From Chloromonas sp. AAM2 (Eukaryota > Chlorophyta > Chlorophyceae > Chlamydomonadales > Chlamydomonadaceae): a stretch of DNA of 64,000 bases. The stretch is taken from the NCBI GenBank assembly GCA_004335635.1, contig QAXH01006322.1, positions 118,633-182,632 on the forward strand, in the 5' to 3' direction. The position numbers were made by a program, and so were the translations under genes. Positions within the stretch are counted from its first letter, which is position 1, and each line of letters starts with the position of its first letter. Shown one piece after another: positions 48,901 through 60,281 of the stretch. The notes beneath the pieces were generated by a model, which was not told the origin of the DNA, searched no databases, and worked only from the letters and a program-made list of their open reading frames with translations.

Positions 48901-51900
48901 CCAGCTGTTGATGTCATCACACACCGCAGCTTTCCCCAACATGTATACACGCACACCCTCAAACTACAGTTGAAACCTCTATAACCTAACTGTTGGTAAG
49001 CAGCAGCAGCACGTCAGCAGGTTTGAGCACACTGGCAAGAAGGTGACAGCGTTGTCACACTGTGTTCCACAGTCACGCATTCCGCTGTCTGGCGCGTGCA
49101 CTTGATGTAACAGAACACAGTACGACTGAAGGCCATGTAACACACACACACACACACACACACGTGCACTTGATGCAGATTGACTCAGAGGTCGGCAAGT
49201 CAATGAACGACATGCAGAGCCGTCAAATAGTGCTGCTCAAGTGAGTGCTGATGCTCCAAAGGGGTGCGGTGTGTTGGCTTTCAGCTCCAAAGGGGTGCGT
49301 TGTGTTGCCTTTTAGCTCCAAAGGGGTGTGGTTGTGTTGGCTTTTAGACGCAAGTGATGACATTTGACTGCCGATTGCAACTACACCACCCGGTAGTCCC
49401 AGCAAACCTAGTTGATGTACTCGCAGCACAATACATAAGGCCCACAGCACACTGCCTCTTTGCCGTAACTCCATTACGTTGAATGTGGTTGAAGTGACCA
49501 ATACACAGTACAGACCGCCATAACTCCAACAGGTTCTGAGTCACCGCCAGCTGATTCCCATAACGTCCTTGTTGATGCGAGGTGGAGCAGCAGGGGGCCA
49601 GCACAGGAAGTGAATGGTTGTTTATGTCAAGCTCAAGGTGCAACGGTCATTCCCACCATGCCTAAACGCTTGAAGGTAGAAAGGGTGCACCCTTGCAATG
49701 TTCCCGTATCTGCCTGGTTTGCACGTTCTTCCGCTAGCATGCAACTCATGTCTTTTCCACGTAACCCTTTGTGCCGTAGGCACCAGCTGGAGCGTGTAAC
49801 CCTGGGCCTTCAGATGCTCAAGGTGCGGTAAGGGAGTGACCCGTGCCCTTCTGAGACTGAGACGGATTATCACAGTCTTGTAAACTCGTGTCAGGAGATC
49901 TTCTAGTCATCAAAAAATAGCGTCACTTTGGACAGTACAAGATTACAGACACACCTCACAGACATCATGAATGGTCTACCTCCCAAACAGAAAAAACAAA
50001 CACCCGTTGCAGGTACGCTAATCTATATCAGACCGTTAAGTGGCTGGGCATACTAGTCACTGAAAGATCTGAGCCATGATCTCTTACCGGCCGGAGAGTG
50101 GCTGGGTCACACTAGCTATTGCAAGGGCGGAACTGACTGGAGCTGGTGCCCATGCAGGTTCGGTGCGAGGAGCAGACATCCCGTGCAGAGGCCGCAGAGA
50201 CCCGGGCAGGCGAGGCGCAGCGCCATGTGGTGCAGCTGCAGACGCTCTTGGCACAGGTCAAGCGGGCTGCGGATGCCGGCGAAAGGACAGAGGTGCTGGC
50301 GCGGCTGGCGAATGGAGAGGCAGCCGGGATGCCACTGTCAGGTGGGGCATGAAGGCACGTCAAATGGCGATGGGCATGGACATGCATGGCTGGATTTCAC
50401 GCAAGGAAAGGTTAGGTGCCAGGCTGAGGTGCCTGCAGAAGTACTATAGTAAAAGTGATGTCAGTAGGTGATGCAGTCCGATGTAAGGCTGTACCATAGC
50501 TATTCGATGTGGCCGCATTGGTGATCGGCCTTGCACCCGGCCCTTGTCCTCTCTGGGTAGCGAACATCAGCCACGCCAACCCACACACAGACCTTGCAGG
50601 GAGCTAGAATGACAGCAGCAGAAGCCTGAGGCAATTCACATTGTCATTTCACACAGTCAGCATCACGATTCAAACCCTTGCAAGTGGCTAGGAACTATGA
50701 ATGCACATTGCTTTGATCCCCCAGTACCCAGCCCAGTGCATGCTGTCAAAAGGATCCAACCTCTTCAAATGCGAACAACAGGCCACCACCTGGGCGGCAT
50801 GGGAGGCAGCAGCCACGCCAACCCACACACAGACCTTGCTAGAAAACCAAGCATGACAGCAGGAAGTATCATAAGCAAATCATAACTAGCACGAACAGAG
50901 CATACAGGCCAGCTTCACAATGTCGATGGCAAGGAACCTGCAAATGGGAGTTGCCGTACGTGGACTTGCCATTTGCTTTGTGTGCAGGCGATGATGCGCT
51001 GTCCAGGCGTGTGGGAGAGCAGCTCACGCAGACCCAGGCACAGCTGGCCCGGTTACACGCCTCACGTGACAAGTGGAGGGGCCGCGCTCAGGTCTACGAA
51101 CGCGCCTGTGCACAGCTGCAGGTGGGGGAAACGGTGAATGGTGAATGATGCATTACAAACATTGCAGTGTGGTGCAACAGTGGCGGAGAAAACCCCTCTC
51201 CAACTTGTCTTGTTCCAGCACACTCCAAGCTGGTGTTCATGCTGAACCCCAGACCAATCTCCATCACACCGTTCTGCACATTGCACCCGCAATCTCAGTC
51301 AACGCAGGCAACTCAGTCAATGCAGGCACTGGCAGGCCTTGGCATCCCCTACTGCTTTCATGTACAGCATTCCTCTTCGTCCATGCTGTGCAGGCTGCGC
51401 TACAGACCTTGCAGCAATCGTCCCGCACCTCCATGCCCGGTGCTCACAAGGCCATATGGAGCTGCGTACCTGATCCCTCATCGACCAGGTCTTGTGACCC
51501 CTCGTTATCGCCCCGCTTGACACCGGACCCATCTGGAGTGCTGGGCGAGCTCAGCTGTCTAAGCGCGCCCACACCAGGCAATGCCACACCTAGCCGCAGG
51601 GCATCACACATGGGCCAGCCGGGCGGTTACGGCACAATGACAGAAACGGATGGGAAACTGGCAGAAAATCTGCACAGAGCCGCGCGACCAGCCACTGCCC
51701 ATATGGCACGTGCCTCAGAAACGCGAATAACAGACAGGCGTTTCCATCGACCATACAGCGCGGCCGTGCATGCACACACGCCTGGCGTCATGGCACATAC
51801 ACTCTCACAATCGCATGTGTTGCGTACGTGTTCTGCCACTCATCGGCCGCCCACACCGCTCACACTTCACACTTCACATACTAGAGCTGCACAGGATGCC

Positions 51901-52539
51901 AATTTGTCTGTGAATGGCCACGGGCACGAGCCAGACTTACAGCACAGTCTCAGCCAGGAAGCGGTCCCCTGCATTGCACCACCCACTGCTGTCACAAGCC
52001 AAGGGACACAGGAGGTGGTATCGGATCAGGAAGCCGCAACAGATGGGGATGCGAGAAGCATAGGCACGTCTCCCCAAGTGGCTGTTTCTCGCCTGTACAC
52101 ACCACTGCCTGATGCCTCGTGTCCAGGCCGCATGTCGCCCCGTGGGACCGGCTCACAGCGCAACACCCCTGTGCACACATCCGCCAGCCACCTATTCGCA
52201 TTGCCTTTGGCAGGCACTGCCAGTACTGCCGGGGCCATGAGGCCGCACACTGCACTGCAGCCACGGAACCAGCGGCCTGGGTCTGTACGTTACTTTTCCA
52301 CGTCAGTTTCTGATCCGTTTCTTTCCATGTCCGAGCTAGGGGCAGGCCTGACGGGCAGTGGGAAGCTCAAGCGGCCCATGTCAGCCATGCCATCGCCCAC
52401 GTCTGCATCTGAACATGGCATGTCTGGTACAGGGGTGGCTGAAGGGGTGGTGCCTGCTCATCGGATCATGAGCGCAAGGGCTGCAGCTCGAAGCCAACTG
52501 GTAGCTGACACGCCCAACCTACTGTTTCTTAACGCCTGA
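45985..52539 (+). CDS. Coiled-coil protein, 12 exons, possibly cilium-associated
   Basis: Exons: 45985-46071, 46259-46358, 46449-46504, 46842-46904, 47356-47429, 48043-48217, 48725-48808, 49179-49240, 49780-49822, 50158-50341, 50988-51121, 51394-52539. All junctions agree in phase, giving 735 residues. After a basic start (MPKKAKAPKAQ) the first 350 residues are almost continuous heptad coiled coil, with LVLELQSMVERYRIMDVD, LSEHNHELRDEVMRLNAENM, REAASHFNDYE, LHEQLDDNMRALVEEHGN and SMNDMQSRQIVLLKHQLE. The remaining 380 residues are Ser/Thr/Pro-rich and probably disordered. The short basic start, the lengths and the LELQSMVERYR block recall basal-body or axoneme proteins of the CFAP157/BBOF1 type, but I could not confirm homology. 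Function is unassigned. Confidence 0.7.
47440..47850. repeat. Purine-rich intron with a 300-bp-spaced duplication
   Basis: The text ATATGGCAGTGAAACGTC at 47471 recurs as GTATGGCAGTGAAACGTC at about 47779. In both places it is followed by G/A-rich GGCAGGAGGAAGGAGCGGG-like text. It lies in the intron between exons 47356-47429 and 48043-48217. A further purine-rich run is at 48270-48335. Confidence 0.6.
49254..49347. repeat. 31-bp repeats each ending in an acceptor-like TTTCAG/TTTTAG
   Basis: Copies begin at 49254, 49285 and 49316. Each has the form CTCCAAAGGGGTGCGGTGTG followed by TTGGCTTTCAG. They lie immediately downstream of the 49179-49240 exon of the coiled-coil gene. Confidence 0.85.
50565..50848. 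repeat. Direct repeat of about 33 bases in an intron
   Basis: AGCCACGCCAACCCACACAC followed by AGACCTTGC occurs at about 50570 and again at about 50812. Both copies are followed within a few bases by a TGACAGCAG variant. They lie in the intron between exons 50158-50341 and 50988-51121. Confidence 0.75.
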
Positions 52540-52996
52540 CAGAATCGTTAGTCTTATAGGCATGCAGCCTTCATTGATACATGCTAGCCTGGACTGGACG
52601 TGCAGTCTGCGTTCAGGCGCTCCATTACTTAGACTTAGGTTGAGATATGCTGGCTGGACAAGACACATTGTTGGCAGGCCTTTGCTTCAGACTAACGTTG
52701 CTATTGTTTTGGAACAATTGTAATATTCCTTGTGACATGCTGGCTAAACCCCTTGCAGGGTCTTGGTAGGTCTGGTAGGCGTGGCAGGAATACCAACAGT
52801 TGACGCATCAGATTTGTGATGGGGCTCTCACCAGGCCCTCTGTGGTTGTCACGTGAAAGAGTTGTGTAGTGTGTGGCAGGGTTGTTGATTAAAAATCGCG
52901 TTCATTTGCAGGTTGCCTGTCAGACCATAAACCTGTACGTTTGAGGCGTAGACTCCAAAGGTTCATTTCAAGACTTCCTAGCCAGTGGTCATCACA
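52540..52996. other. Short intergenic stretch after the coiled-coil gene
   Basis: No exon was seen. GCTGGCTGGACA / GCTGGCTAAACC and CCTTGCAGG-type short similarities are present. It contains the 3' UTR of the coiled-coil gene and whatever drives the small ORF and PDCD5. Confidence 0.3.
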
Positions 52997-53245
52997 ATGC
53001 GACCACCACCACTTTGGTTGAAGGCAGCAATTGCTGTAGGAGAAGAGGCAGCAAGTGCTGCAGCAATGGCATCATACCTGCATATGAGCCGTTTGAATTC
53101 AAATGACCTGGAACCCAAAGGAGTGAGCTATGACGAGCAGACAGAAATGTGGACTTTCATCTACGTCACAAAAGAGAAAGAACTTTTGTTTTTGTTGTCC
53201 AAGAACACAGTGTCTGCGTGCCACGGCGTCCGGCTGAAACCCTAA
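52997..53245 (+). CDS. Small 82-residue ORF upstream of PDCD5
   Basis: An ATG at 52997 opens 82 codons ending in TAA. The product begins MRPPPLWLKAAIAVGEEAAS and continues with SNDLEPKGVSYDEQTEMWTF and KEKELLFLLSKN. It is mixed in composition and has no low complexity, unlike most chance frames here. No family was recognised. It ends 107 bases before the PDCD5 ATG on the same strand, so it may be an independent small gene, an upstream ORF in the PDCD5 leader, or the first cistron of a joint transcript. Confidence 0.35.
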   Translation: MRPPPLWLKAAIAVGEEAASAAAMASYLHMSRLNSNDLEPKGVSYDEQTEMWTFIYVTKEKELLFLLSKNTVSACHGVRLKP

Positions 53246-53352
53246 TCGCCACTTGCAAATATCTCTGTGGGCCTCGCCCGCCGGTCTTGTGCATTGATTG
53301 CAACATAACACAGCCGAGCCACGCCCACAGCATCACGCAGCACTAGGCAAAA

Positions 53353-54874
53353 ATGAGCGGTGGTGATCTGGACGCAATCAGGCAGCGGCGTATCCAGGAA
53401 TTGATGGCGCAGCAAGGAGGAGGAGGTGGCGCGCAGGTGCGCAGCTTGCGTTCTGCTTGCATGAGTTGATGCTGTGTTCAGTTGCTCTTGCGCCGGTTGA
53501 GTTCTGCCGCGGGCCGCGCGCGTGCTTGCGCATGCAGAGACACTGAGGATCAACTGCCCATGCACGAACCAAGAACCGTGTCAAGTTTTGGCATGCATGC
53601 ATGCATGCACATCTGCAGGGCGGAATGCCTGGCTCTGAGGAGGAGCAGCAGGCACAGGAGGACCAGCGTAGGTAAGCATGGTGATTGCTGGTCACTGCGC
53701 ATACACCCTCAGCCCAGCTAGGTATAGCACGTCGCACATTGCGAAACAGGTTCACCACATTGTATCACACAACAAGCATTGCATGATCAACAAAGCAGAA
53801 GACCGCATTTCCAACTGGTGAACAGTCCTTTGCAGCTGTATTGACATGCATGGCTGCAAGGTGTGTGTGGCTGCCAGGATGTCAGTGGGAAACCAGCACA
53901 GCGTCCTTTGCAGATGTAGCGACATGCGTATGTGCGACCATGTGATGCGATCGCAGGCAAGCCGAGGAGCAGAGACGAACCATGATTGCAGCCATCATGA
54001 CCTCAGAGGCACGGGAAAGATGTGAGTATCTGTGCAGGTGCTTTGATGTTGCGGCATCACTTCAACAGCATGCCAAAGCAGTTGCCAAGCCCCTCTTGTT
54101 AGGACTTGCTTACAAATCAAGGCTTCGCTTGCGGAGGATGTTTTGTATCCTGGGGCAGGGCTTGAACATCAGGCCATTACAGAACCATTGATGGTATCAT
54201 GATGGTACGACTATCACTGTGCCCTGTCTATGTGCGCTGAGACATGCTTACAAAACGTCACGTCCCATGCGCTGGAGTGCGTGCTTCTTCTCCCAACCGT
54301 TTTTCAGTGTCGCGCATTGCCCTGGTCAAGCCTGACAAGGCGCGTGCTGTAGAGAACATGATCATCAACATGGCACAACGAGGAGCTTTGCAAGAGAAGG
54401 TGAGCAAACACATTGTCATGCGTCATGACATCTGTAAGGTCACTTCAGTGTCACCCTGTGCACTATCGGGGAGGGTGTGTGCAACACATAGAGGCGCACT
54501 TTGCCTGGTGTAAACCCTTGCACTTCAAGAAGTGACAAGCAAGCGCTCTCCGTGCGCATGCCATGCGATTGCAACGCCAGTGTGATCACATGCCGAAAAG
54601 TAACGGCCCAAGAACCTTCTCACTTGTACATGTGCACAGGCCAACACCGTTGCAACGGTGCATCAACCCTTATCTGGGTGTTTGCACGACTGATTGAGTA
54701 ATCTGCGGGTTACACTAGGTGACAGTTGCAACCGACACTTCAGTGCTCGTGCATTTTCAGGTGTCTGAAGATCGTCTGGTGTCCTTGCTCGAGCAAATCA
54801 GCGAAAAGCAAGGGGGATCAGGGCCGAAGATTACAATCCAGCGCAGGCGGCCAGCCTTTGATGACGACGATTGA
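53353..54874 (+). CDS. PDCD5: PDCD5 (TFAR19) family DNA-binding/apoptosis-related protein
   Basis: Five exons: 53353-53436, 53619-53671, 53957-54021, 54308-54399, 54761-54874. They join in phase to 135 residues, near the usual 110-130. PDCD5 is a conserved eukaryotic and archaeal three-helix-bundle protein that binds the CCT chaperonin and chromatin factors in animals. Marks: start MSGGDLDAIRQRRIQELMAQ, the central helix RQAEEQRRTMIAAIMTSEA, the signature RLSRIALVKPDKARAVENMI with QRGALQEKVSEDRLVSLLEQ, and a basic then acidic tail (ITIQRRRPAFDDDD). Gly-rich and acidic Gln/Glu-rich linker residues at exons 1-2 are slightly longer than in animals. Splice sites are canonical. Confidence 0.93.
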
Positions 54875-56658
54875 CAACCTGTTTAGATGCAAGGTCCTTG
54901 GTTCCAGTGGTATCCTTGGCACTCACAATCCAAGTACATGCAGTGGCGCTCCGCATATCCATGATGCCATGTTGCATTGGCATGTTAATGAGTGTTATCA
55001 ACATTCTCGTCGATAGCCAAGTTGCTGTCAAAACTTGCGAGTGTTAATGACGAGTTTTAGGTTTTAGGTTGCTCAATTCCAGCAACCGCATGACTGATTT
55101 AGTTGTCCAGTATGGTCACAGTAACCCTGGAACTGGTGATGTAAGTGCCCGTCGTGGGGAGCAAGTGTCGACCTGGGGTCATGATGCACAAGCAACAGGA
55201 CTCACTGGGGCATTTGACACTGACGCAACCTCGTCTTTACACACACATCACCACACTGGTTCCAGCCGTAGTCAAAAGGATTGGCTCAGGACTGGCACGC
55301 ATTCAACTCCTCTACACGGTGGGCGAAGTGTGTACCAAATCATCCAGGACAGAAGACACCACACTGGTTTCAGTGCCGCACCCAGGAACTGTCCCAGAAT
55401 TGGCAAACTTCTTTTTTTGGCTTTCGTAGCAAGAGGTTGCTATCGAGGCTTACATCACCGTCTGTCACCAAAGCCTGTGGTGAACCACCTCATCCTGGTC
55501 TTCCAAGGAAGCTGCCAGATAGCCACGGTTGTAGCTGACCTGATGACGAGTACATAACGAGGTGGAGGCAGCATCAGCGAACTGCAGAAAAAGAATGCAG
55601 CAGGTAATGCTGTCCAGAAATGGGGTTTGATTGACGAATCGTCAAACGACCCTGTGGTCACTGCAAGCCTTCCAGGCACGGCCTGCACCTGCAGGCCTCC
55701 GAGCAAGCAGTTTTGCCCTCCACTGGAGAGCAGAGCCTCACCAGACTCGGGCTTCCTGCTGTGTATTTGGTGCTATCACTGCTATGAAACAATAGCGTAA
55801 CAATAGACAATACCATCAACCTGTACACGCCTGATATGCGGCCAGAATGTTATCTGTTGGCTGCACTACTGAGCTAGGGGTGTGTTTATCTGCCAAGGCG
55901 CTCATGAAATGACTCTGCAATGCATCAATTGAGCCAACAAAAAAGTGGGCAGCCAATAGCCTTGTTGAAGTAAGGGCTGAGTTGATAACTTGAGATCAAC
56001 TGCCAGGACCCAGAGCCCGCTGGGTCATAACCACACTTCACATGTCAGTGCAAAAACGGCTGTTAGGTACCTGCGCGGAAGCCGGTGCCTGCAGGTTCAT
56101 CGGCGCTTTCGGGGCTTCGGATTGATAGCGTCGACATTGCGATGGCGGTCGGGCACCAAGCAGCTGTAGTGCTGCGGTCGCGATCCCTGCAGAAGTCTGC
56201 AAACCTGCTGGTCCAAGCGTGAGAAACTTCGCACACGGCTCAACATCATCTATTAATGCTGGTTGGCCCATTAGGTACATTGGATGCATTGCCTTGCGCA
56301 TCTGCGCTGCAGGGAAGGACTTGATCCAAGAGTAGCAGGTGCTGCAGCAGCAGAGGTCGCAAGCCTTCTGGACCAATCTGGCAGTGATGGAGACATCTCG
56401 TAAGGGCCTGGTAGCTGCAGCAGCCTCCATGCTCACTAGCAATCACATGCATCATGGTCCAGCCCTACCTTGGACATGCATGCAGGGCCACAATGCCTGG
56501 CCTCCCCTTGACGTGCGGCAGCCTCACTGTCAACCAGGGCAGGTAAGCTGACAAATATTGAAGACAGATATGGATGCATGCATGCATGCATGCATGCACA
56601 TCGCTCCAAGCATGCCCCCGCTAGCACGGCACCACTGCATGTGGCTTCGCAATCGCAG
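54875..56658. other. Intergenic region and unresolved 5' part of the next gene
   Basis: Several frames are open on both strands (for example minus 56038-56442 and minus 55455-55706), but none shows a family match or consistent splice context. The first exon or exons of the longin/mu-homology gene should lie somewhere before 56659 and were not found. A TGCA microsatellite is at 56573-56598. Confidence 0.3.
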
Positions 56659-57909
56659 GCACCGTGTCCTGTACCGCATGGTCGGCCAGCTGATCGTCAT
56701 GGTCGTCACAAGCTCCTCCTCAAACGCGCTGTCAGGCCTAGATCTCTTGGACCGGTGTGTTCGGGTGGTCACCTTCGACTTTCGCAGCCCAGAGCTCTCT
56801 GTTGAGCGTTTTGGCAAGCGGTATCAAGAGGTGGGCACGTGGCCTGTCAGCTCCGGGGTAGCACATGTCCGTTAAGATTGCTCAGGCCGGCAGGACTGAA
56901 GTAATCTGTTCATATCAAGGCCTGCCAGTGTCTGCAGGCTGCCTATGCTCCTGATTATGGGCTTTTGTTTTAGGTGCTGGGCCGAATGTTATGTGGAACA
57001 AAGCAGCAATGGCAAGGGGGTGAAAAGGTCTGCGTGGCAATGCAGGCATCACCGGCTGTGCCATGCCATGCCATGCCATGCACACAGGGCTGTGCATGCG
57101 CCTTCATTTTGTCCAATTGGCATCATGCCCTCAATGGACGCCATGCACACGACAGTGACAAGACAGCTACATCATGCCTTACTGGCATAGTCGGTTGCGT
57201 TTGGAAGTGTCTGCGTCTGGAGTTCACCTTTCACCTTTGTCCCATGTGGTTTATGCCGTGTGTCGGATCGCCTTGACTCCATGATTCGGGTCGCAAGAAC
57301 TCATGGATGAGTGAGTGTCAGAACAGAGGTTTTGTTTCAGCACCATAGGCCCATTTGCTATTATTCTTGTGTTTGAACAGACCATGCTGGGGGCGAATAC
57401 ACAAATGCTATGCAATGATGACGCCTGGCCGCTGTGCAGGTGTACATGGCCCTCTCCATGCTCATGTCGCATGGGGCGACCACCACCGCAGGGCGTGCAT
57501 TGGCAGAGGGTCGCTCAGCTCTAGATGCGGTGGTGCATGGGGCAGCGGCACGCAAGCGCGACTCCAACCCCGGCATAGCGGGGGCCGTGGGCCCACAGGG
57601 GGAGAGGCTGGAGGGGACGACCGACCAGGGCTCAAAGGGAGGGGCCTTCAGAGGTCGACAAAGGTGGGATGTGAACGGATGCAGCAAACTGCGGAAGGTT
57701 CAACGGTGAAGCGACTCTGGCTGGCTGATTGGCCGACTGGCTGGCTGGAGTACCTTTCAGTCCGCTCGTAAGCATTGTGCTTTGGAAACGGCAGGACTTT
57801 GTGTTGAGATCATCGTATGAGGATGTGTTTGCGGCAGCTGCTCACAACATCATATGGTTTGCCGCAAGCCATGCCAGGTGCCATACAGACTGGCCATTGC
57901 TAGCTCAGT

Positions 57910-57941
<32 letters not shown>

Positions 57942-60281
57942 CACACGCATACACACACCGCAGTACCGTGGGTTGAACCAAGATACGCCATGAATGAATG
58001 ATGAAAATCTGCAGGACTCTGACCAGCCAGGCCGGTCAGCTGCCCATGCAGCTCGGCTTTCCCACGGGCAACGTCATGCAACCGCTCAAACCCTTACCCG
58101 GCTTTGAAGACGCAGTGGTGAGTGAGCCAGTGTCTAATTATTATTGCTATATATTGGACATAAGAGTGTCTTTCTACATCCGTATTGTCCACGTCATCAC
58201 ACCTACATTGCAAAGGCCTGCTGGTGCAAAGTCGAAATCACCTTCATCACCCGGATTTGATTTCAATTGTAGTGCAACAAACCTGCAAGAAACCGACGAA
58301 AACTGACGCAACTTTGCTTTGCTTTGAACTCAGGTGGCCGCGGGGGGCGGGGGGCCGCATGCCGTGCCCTCATACGCACTGCATCAGTTCGCACTCACGG
58401 ATGAAGGACCACCCAAGGCATCGGCCATGAGCGCTCAAGACTCGGCCCTGGGTAGCATGCTGGATGAGCTCGGAAACATGCTGGGGCCGCCCGTGGCTGG
58501 AGGCCAGAAGTCACAGGTGTGCAGGGTGCAACTAGCCAAATAGGGTACAACTAATTGAAGGGTACAATTGACTAAGTGACGATATCTTAGTCAGTTTGTA
58601 GTGAGTGACCAAATGTATGTGTATGCTGCATGTGTATGTGTATAGGGGTTTGTGCAGGCAGGCTTACAGATCAGTGGCATGCAAGTGCTACTGCTGGGCT
58701 CCAAGCCACAGTCGGCTCAGATTCAAGTTCAGGTTGGATGGTGGTCATTGGTTGGCAGCGTCTGACACTGGATGCCTGTTAAGGCTTACCCTGCGCTGAT
58801 TCTGAGCTTGACCTGGTGTCTCGGTTATTGTCTGGCAAATGGTTGTCAAGCAAATCATTGTCAACTCATTTGTTTTGGGTCAGTTCTTTGTTTTTCGACT
58901 GTGGTTCTTTCGTTTTTGGCATACTGGGTCTGCATGGGTTGAGCGCAGGTGCCAAAGAAAGGCGAGGATCCGTTTGCGTTTATTGAGAAAGAGATCGCAC
59001 CGGAGAAGAAGGCAGTCACTGCTCCCTTGGCCCCGCCGCCGCCCGTTCCGCCAACGCCCGTGCTGCGGCTGGTGGAAACGTGGCGCGGGGAGGTGCGGGG
59101 CGGGGCGCTGGTGAAAGCGGGGCACTCCGGGGAGGTCTCGTGTGCTCCGGGAATGGCGGGGGCGGCCGGCCTGCCCGTGGTTGGCTTTGCATTGGCTCTT
59201 AGCGGGGCAGCAACAAGATCACACACAGCATCCACAGCGCTCAGCACTGCGCGTGTGCTGCCTCAGATAGTGCGTCCCGGTTGGCCGTTAGGCTACATGG
59301 TGGCGGAGGGTAGCAGTCAGACGGGCGGGGAGGCGGACCTGGAAGGTTTCTTCATGGAGGTGGCGGCCGCTCGGGGTTTGTTAGCGCCCGTCATCATGAG
59401 GTAAGGGGAGGTGCTCATGAGTTGCTCAATGGACTAGCATGGTGAGATGTCTGCCGCAGTGTATCTCTGGTGCGCTGCCGCACTGTCATTTGCACTGTCA
59501 TTCTACAGTCATAACAGGTGCCCTCTTTCCCACTGCTTTCGCAGGTACTCTGTACCGTGCGGCCCCCAGGCTCAGTCGGGGTGGCAGCCGCCCGTGCGCA
59601 TGTCCATTGCAGCCTCCTTCCTCCCGGCAGGCGACGGGCGGGAGACGGCAGTCATGCTAGGGGTGCAGCTGCAGCTCGATGCAGGCCTGCTACCACACTC
59701 CGTGGCAGGTGTGTGAAGTGCATCAAGCACCAATCATACCTGTCCATGTGTGCAGAGGCCAGATACCTTGTTCAAATGTTGCACATCACCCGTGTGTTTT
59801 AAGGCGCGTTATTCATGTGCATTGAAGGCGCGTTTTCACGCTTTAGGATGGAACAGGGCAAACTTTACACCGACCCCACAACACCTTTCCTGCAGGCATT
59901 GAAGTGCGGCTGCACATCCCGTCGCTGTACGAACTGCCGTCGCGTGTGCGGCCCAAGAACGCCGTCATGGACGGATCTCGTCGGATTCTCACGTGGTCCC
60001 TCCCCGGGGACACGCACCCCGGCCAGCCGGTGCCCCCGGGGGCGAGTGCGGACGCGCTGCGCGCGGAAGCGGTGGCGTTCAGCGCGGTGTTCCTTGTGTC
60101 CGGGTCTGTGGCCGCCGCTAGGGCGGTTCTGAGGACGGTTTTAGCGGAGGTGGAGGTGCGGGGCCGGCCGGGCACCACACTCAGCGGGGTGATGCTCAGG
60201 CAGCATGGCTTCGTGGGGCCGGCGGCTAAGGCGGCGGAAGACATGTGCAGCTGGAAGGCTCTCATCACTGGCAAGATGTGA
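56659..60281 (+). CDS. Longin plus mu-homology-domain adaptor, TCUP/TML-like (5' end missing)
   Basis: Exons: 56659-56830, 57440-57653(?), 57795-57877, 58015-58117, 58334-58516, 58949-59400, 59545-59708, 59896-60281. Most junctions agree in phase; the 57653 donor does not and is uncertain. The N-terminal part is longin-like: HRVLYRMVGQLIVMVVTSSS, LDLLDRCVRVV, ELSVERFGKRYQEVYMALSM. A Pro/Ala-rich linker follows (GEDPFAFIEKEIAPEKK), then a mu-homology domain starting LRLVETWRGEVRGGALVKAG and ending IPSLYELPSRVRPKN, RRILTWSLPG, and TLSGVMLRQHGF. TLSGV near the end is typical of muniscin-type mu domains. The best fit is the mu-like subunit of the plant TSET/TPLATE endocytic adaptor complex (TCUP/TML); an AP mu subunit or FCHO-type muniscin is less likely. 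It should act at the plasma membrane in clathrin-mediated endocytosis. Confidence 0.62.
57908..57960. repeat. CA microsatellite in an intron
   Basis: About sixteen CA units, followed by CGTCCACACGCATACACAC, lie in the intron between exons 57795-57877 and 58015-58117. Confidence 0.9.

Noticed and set aside
55069..55706. Open frames on both strands after PDCD5
   Set aside because: There are no family blocks, ATG context or splice sites that join to a larger model.
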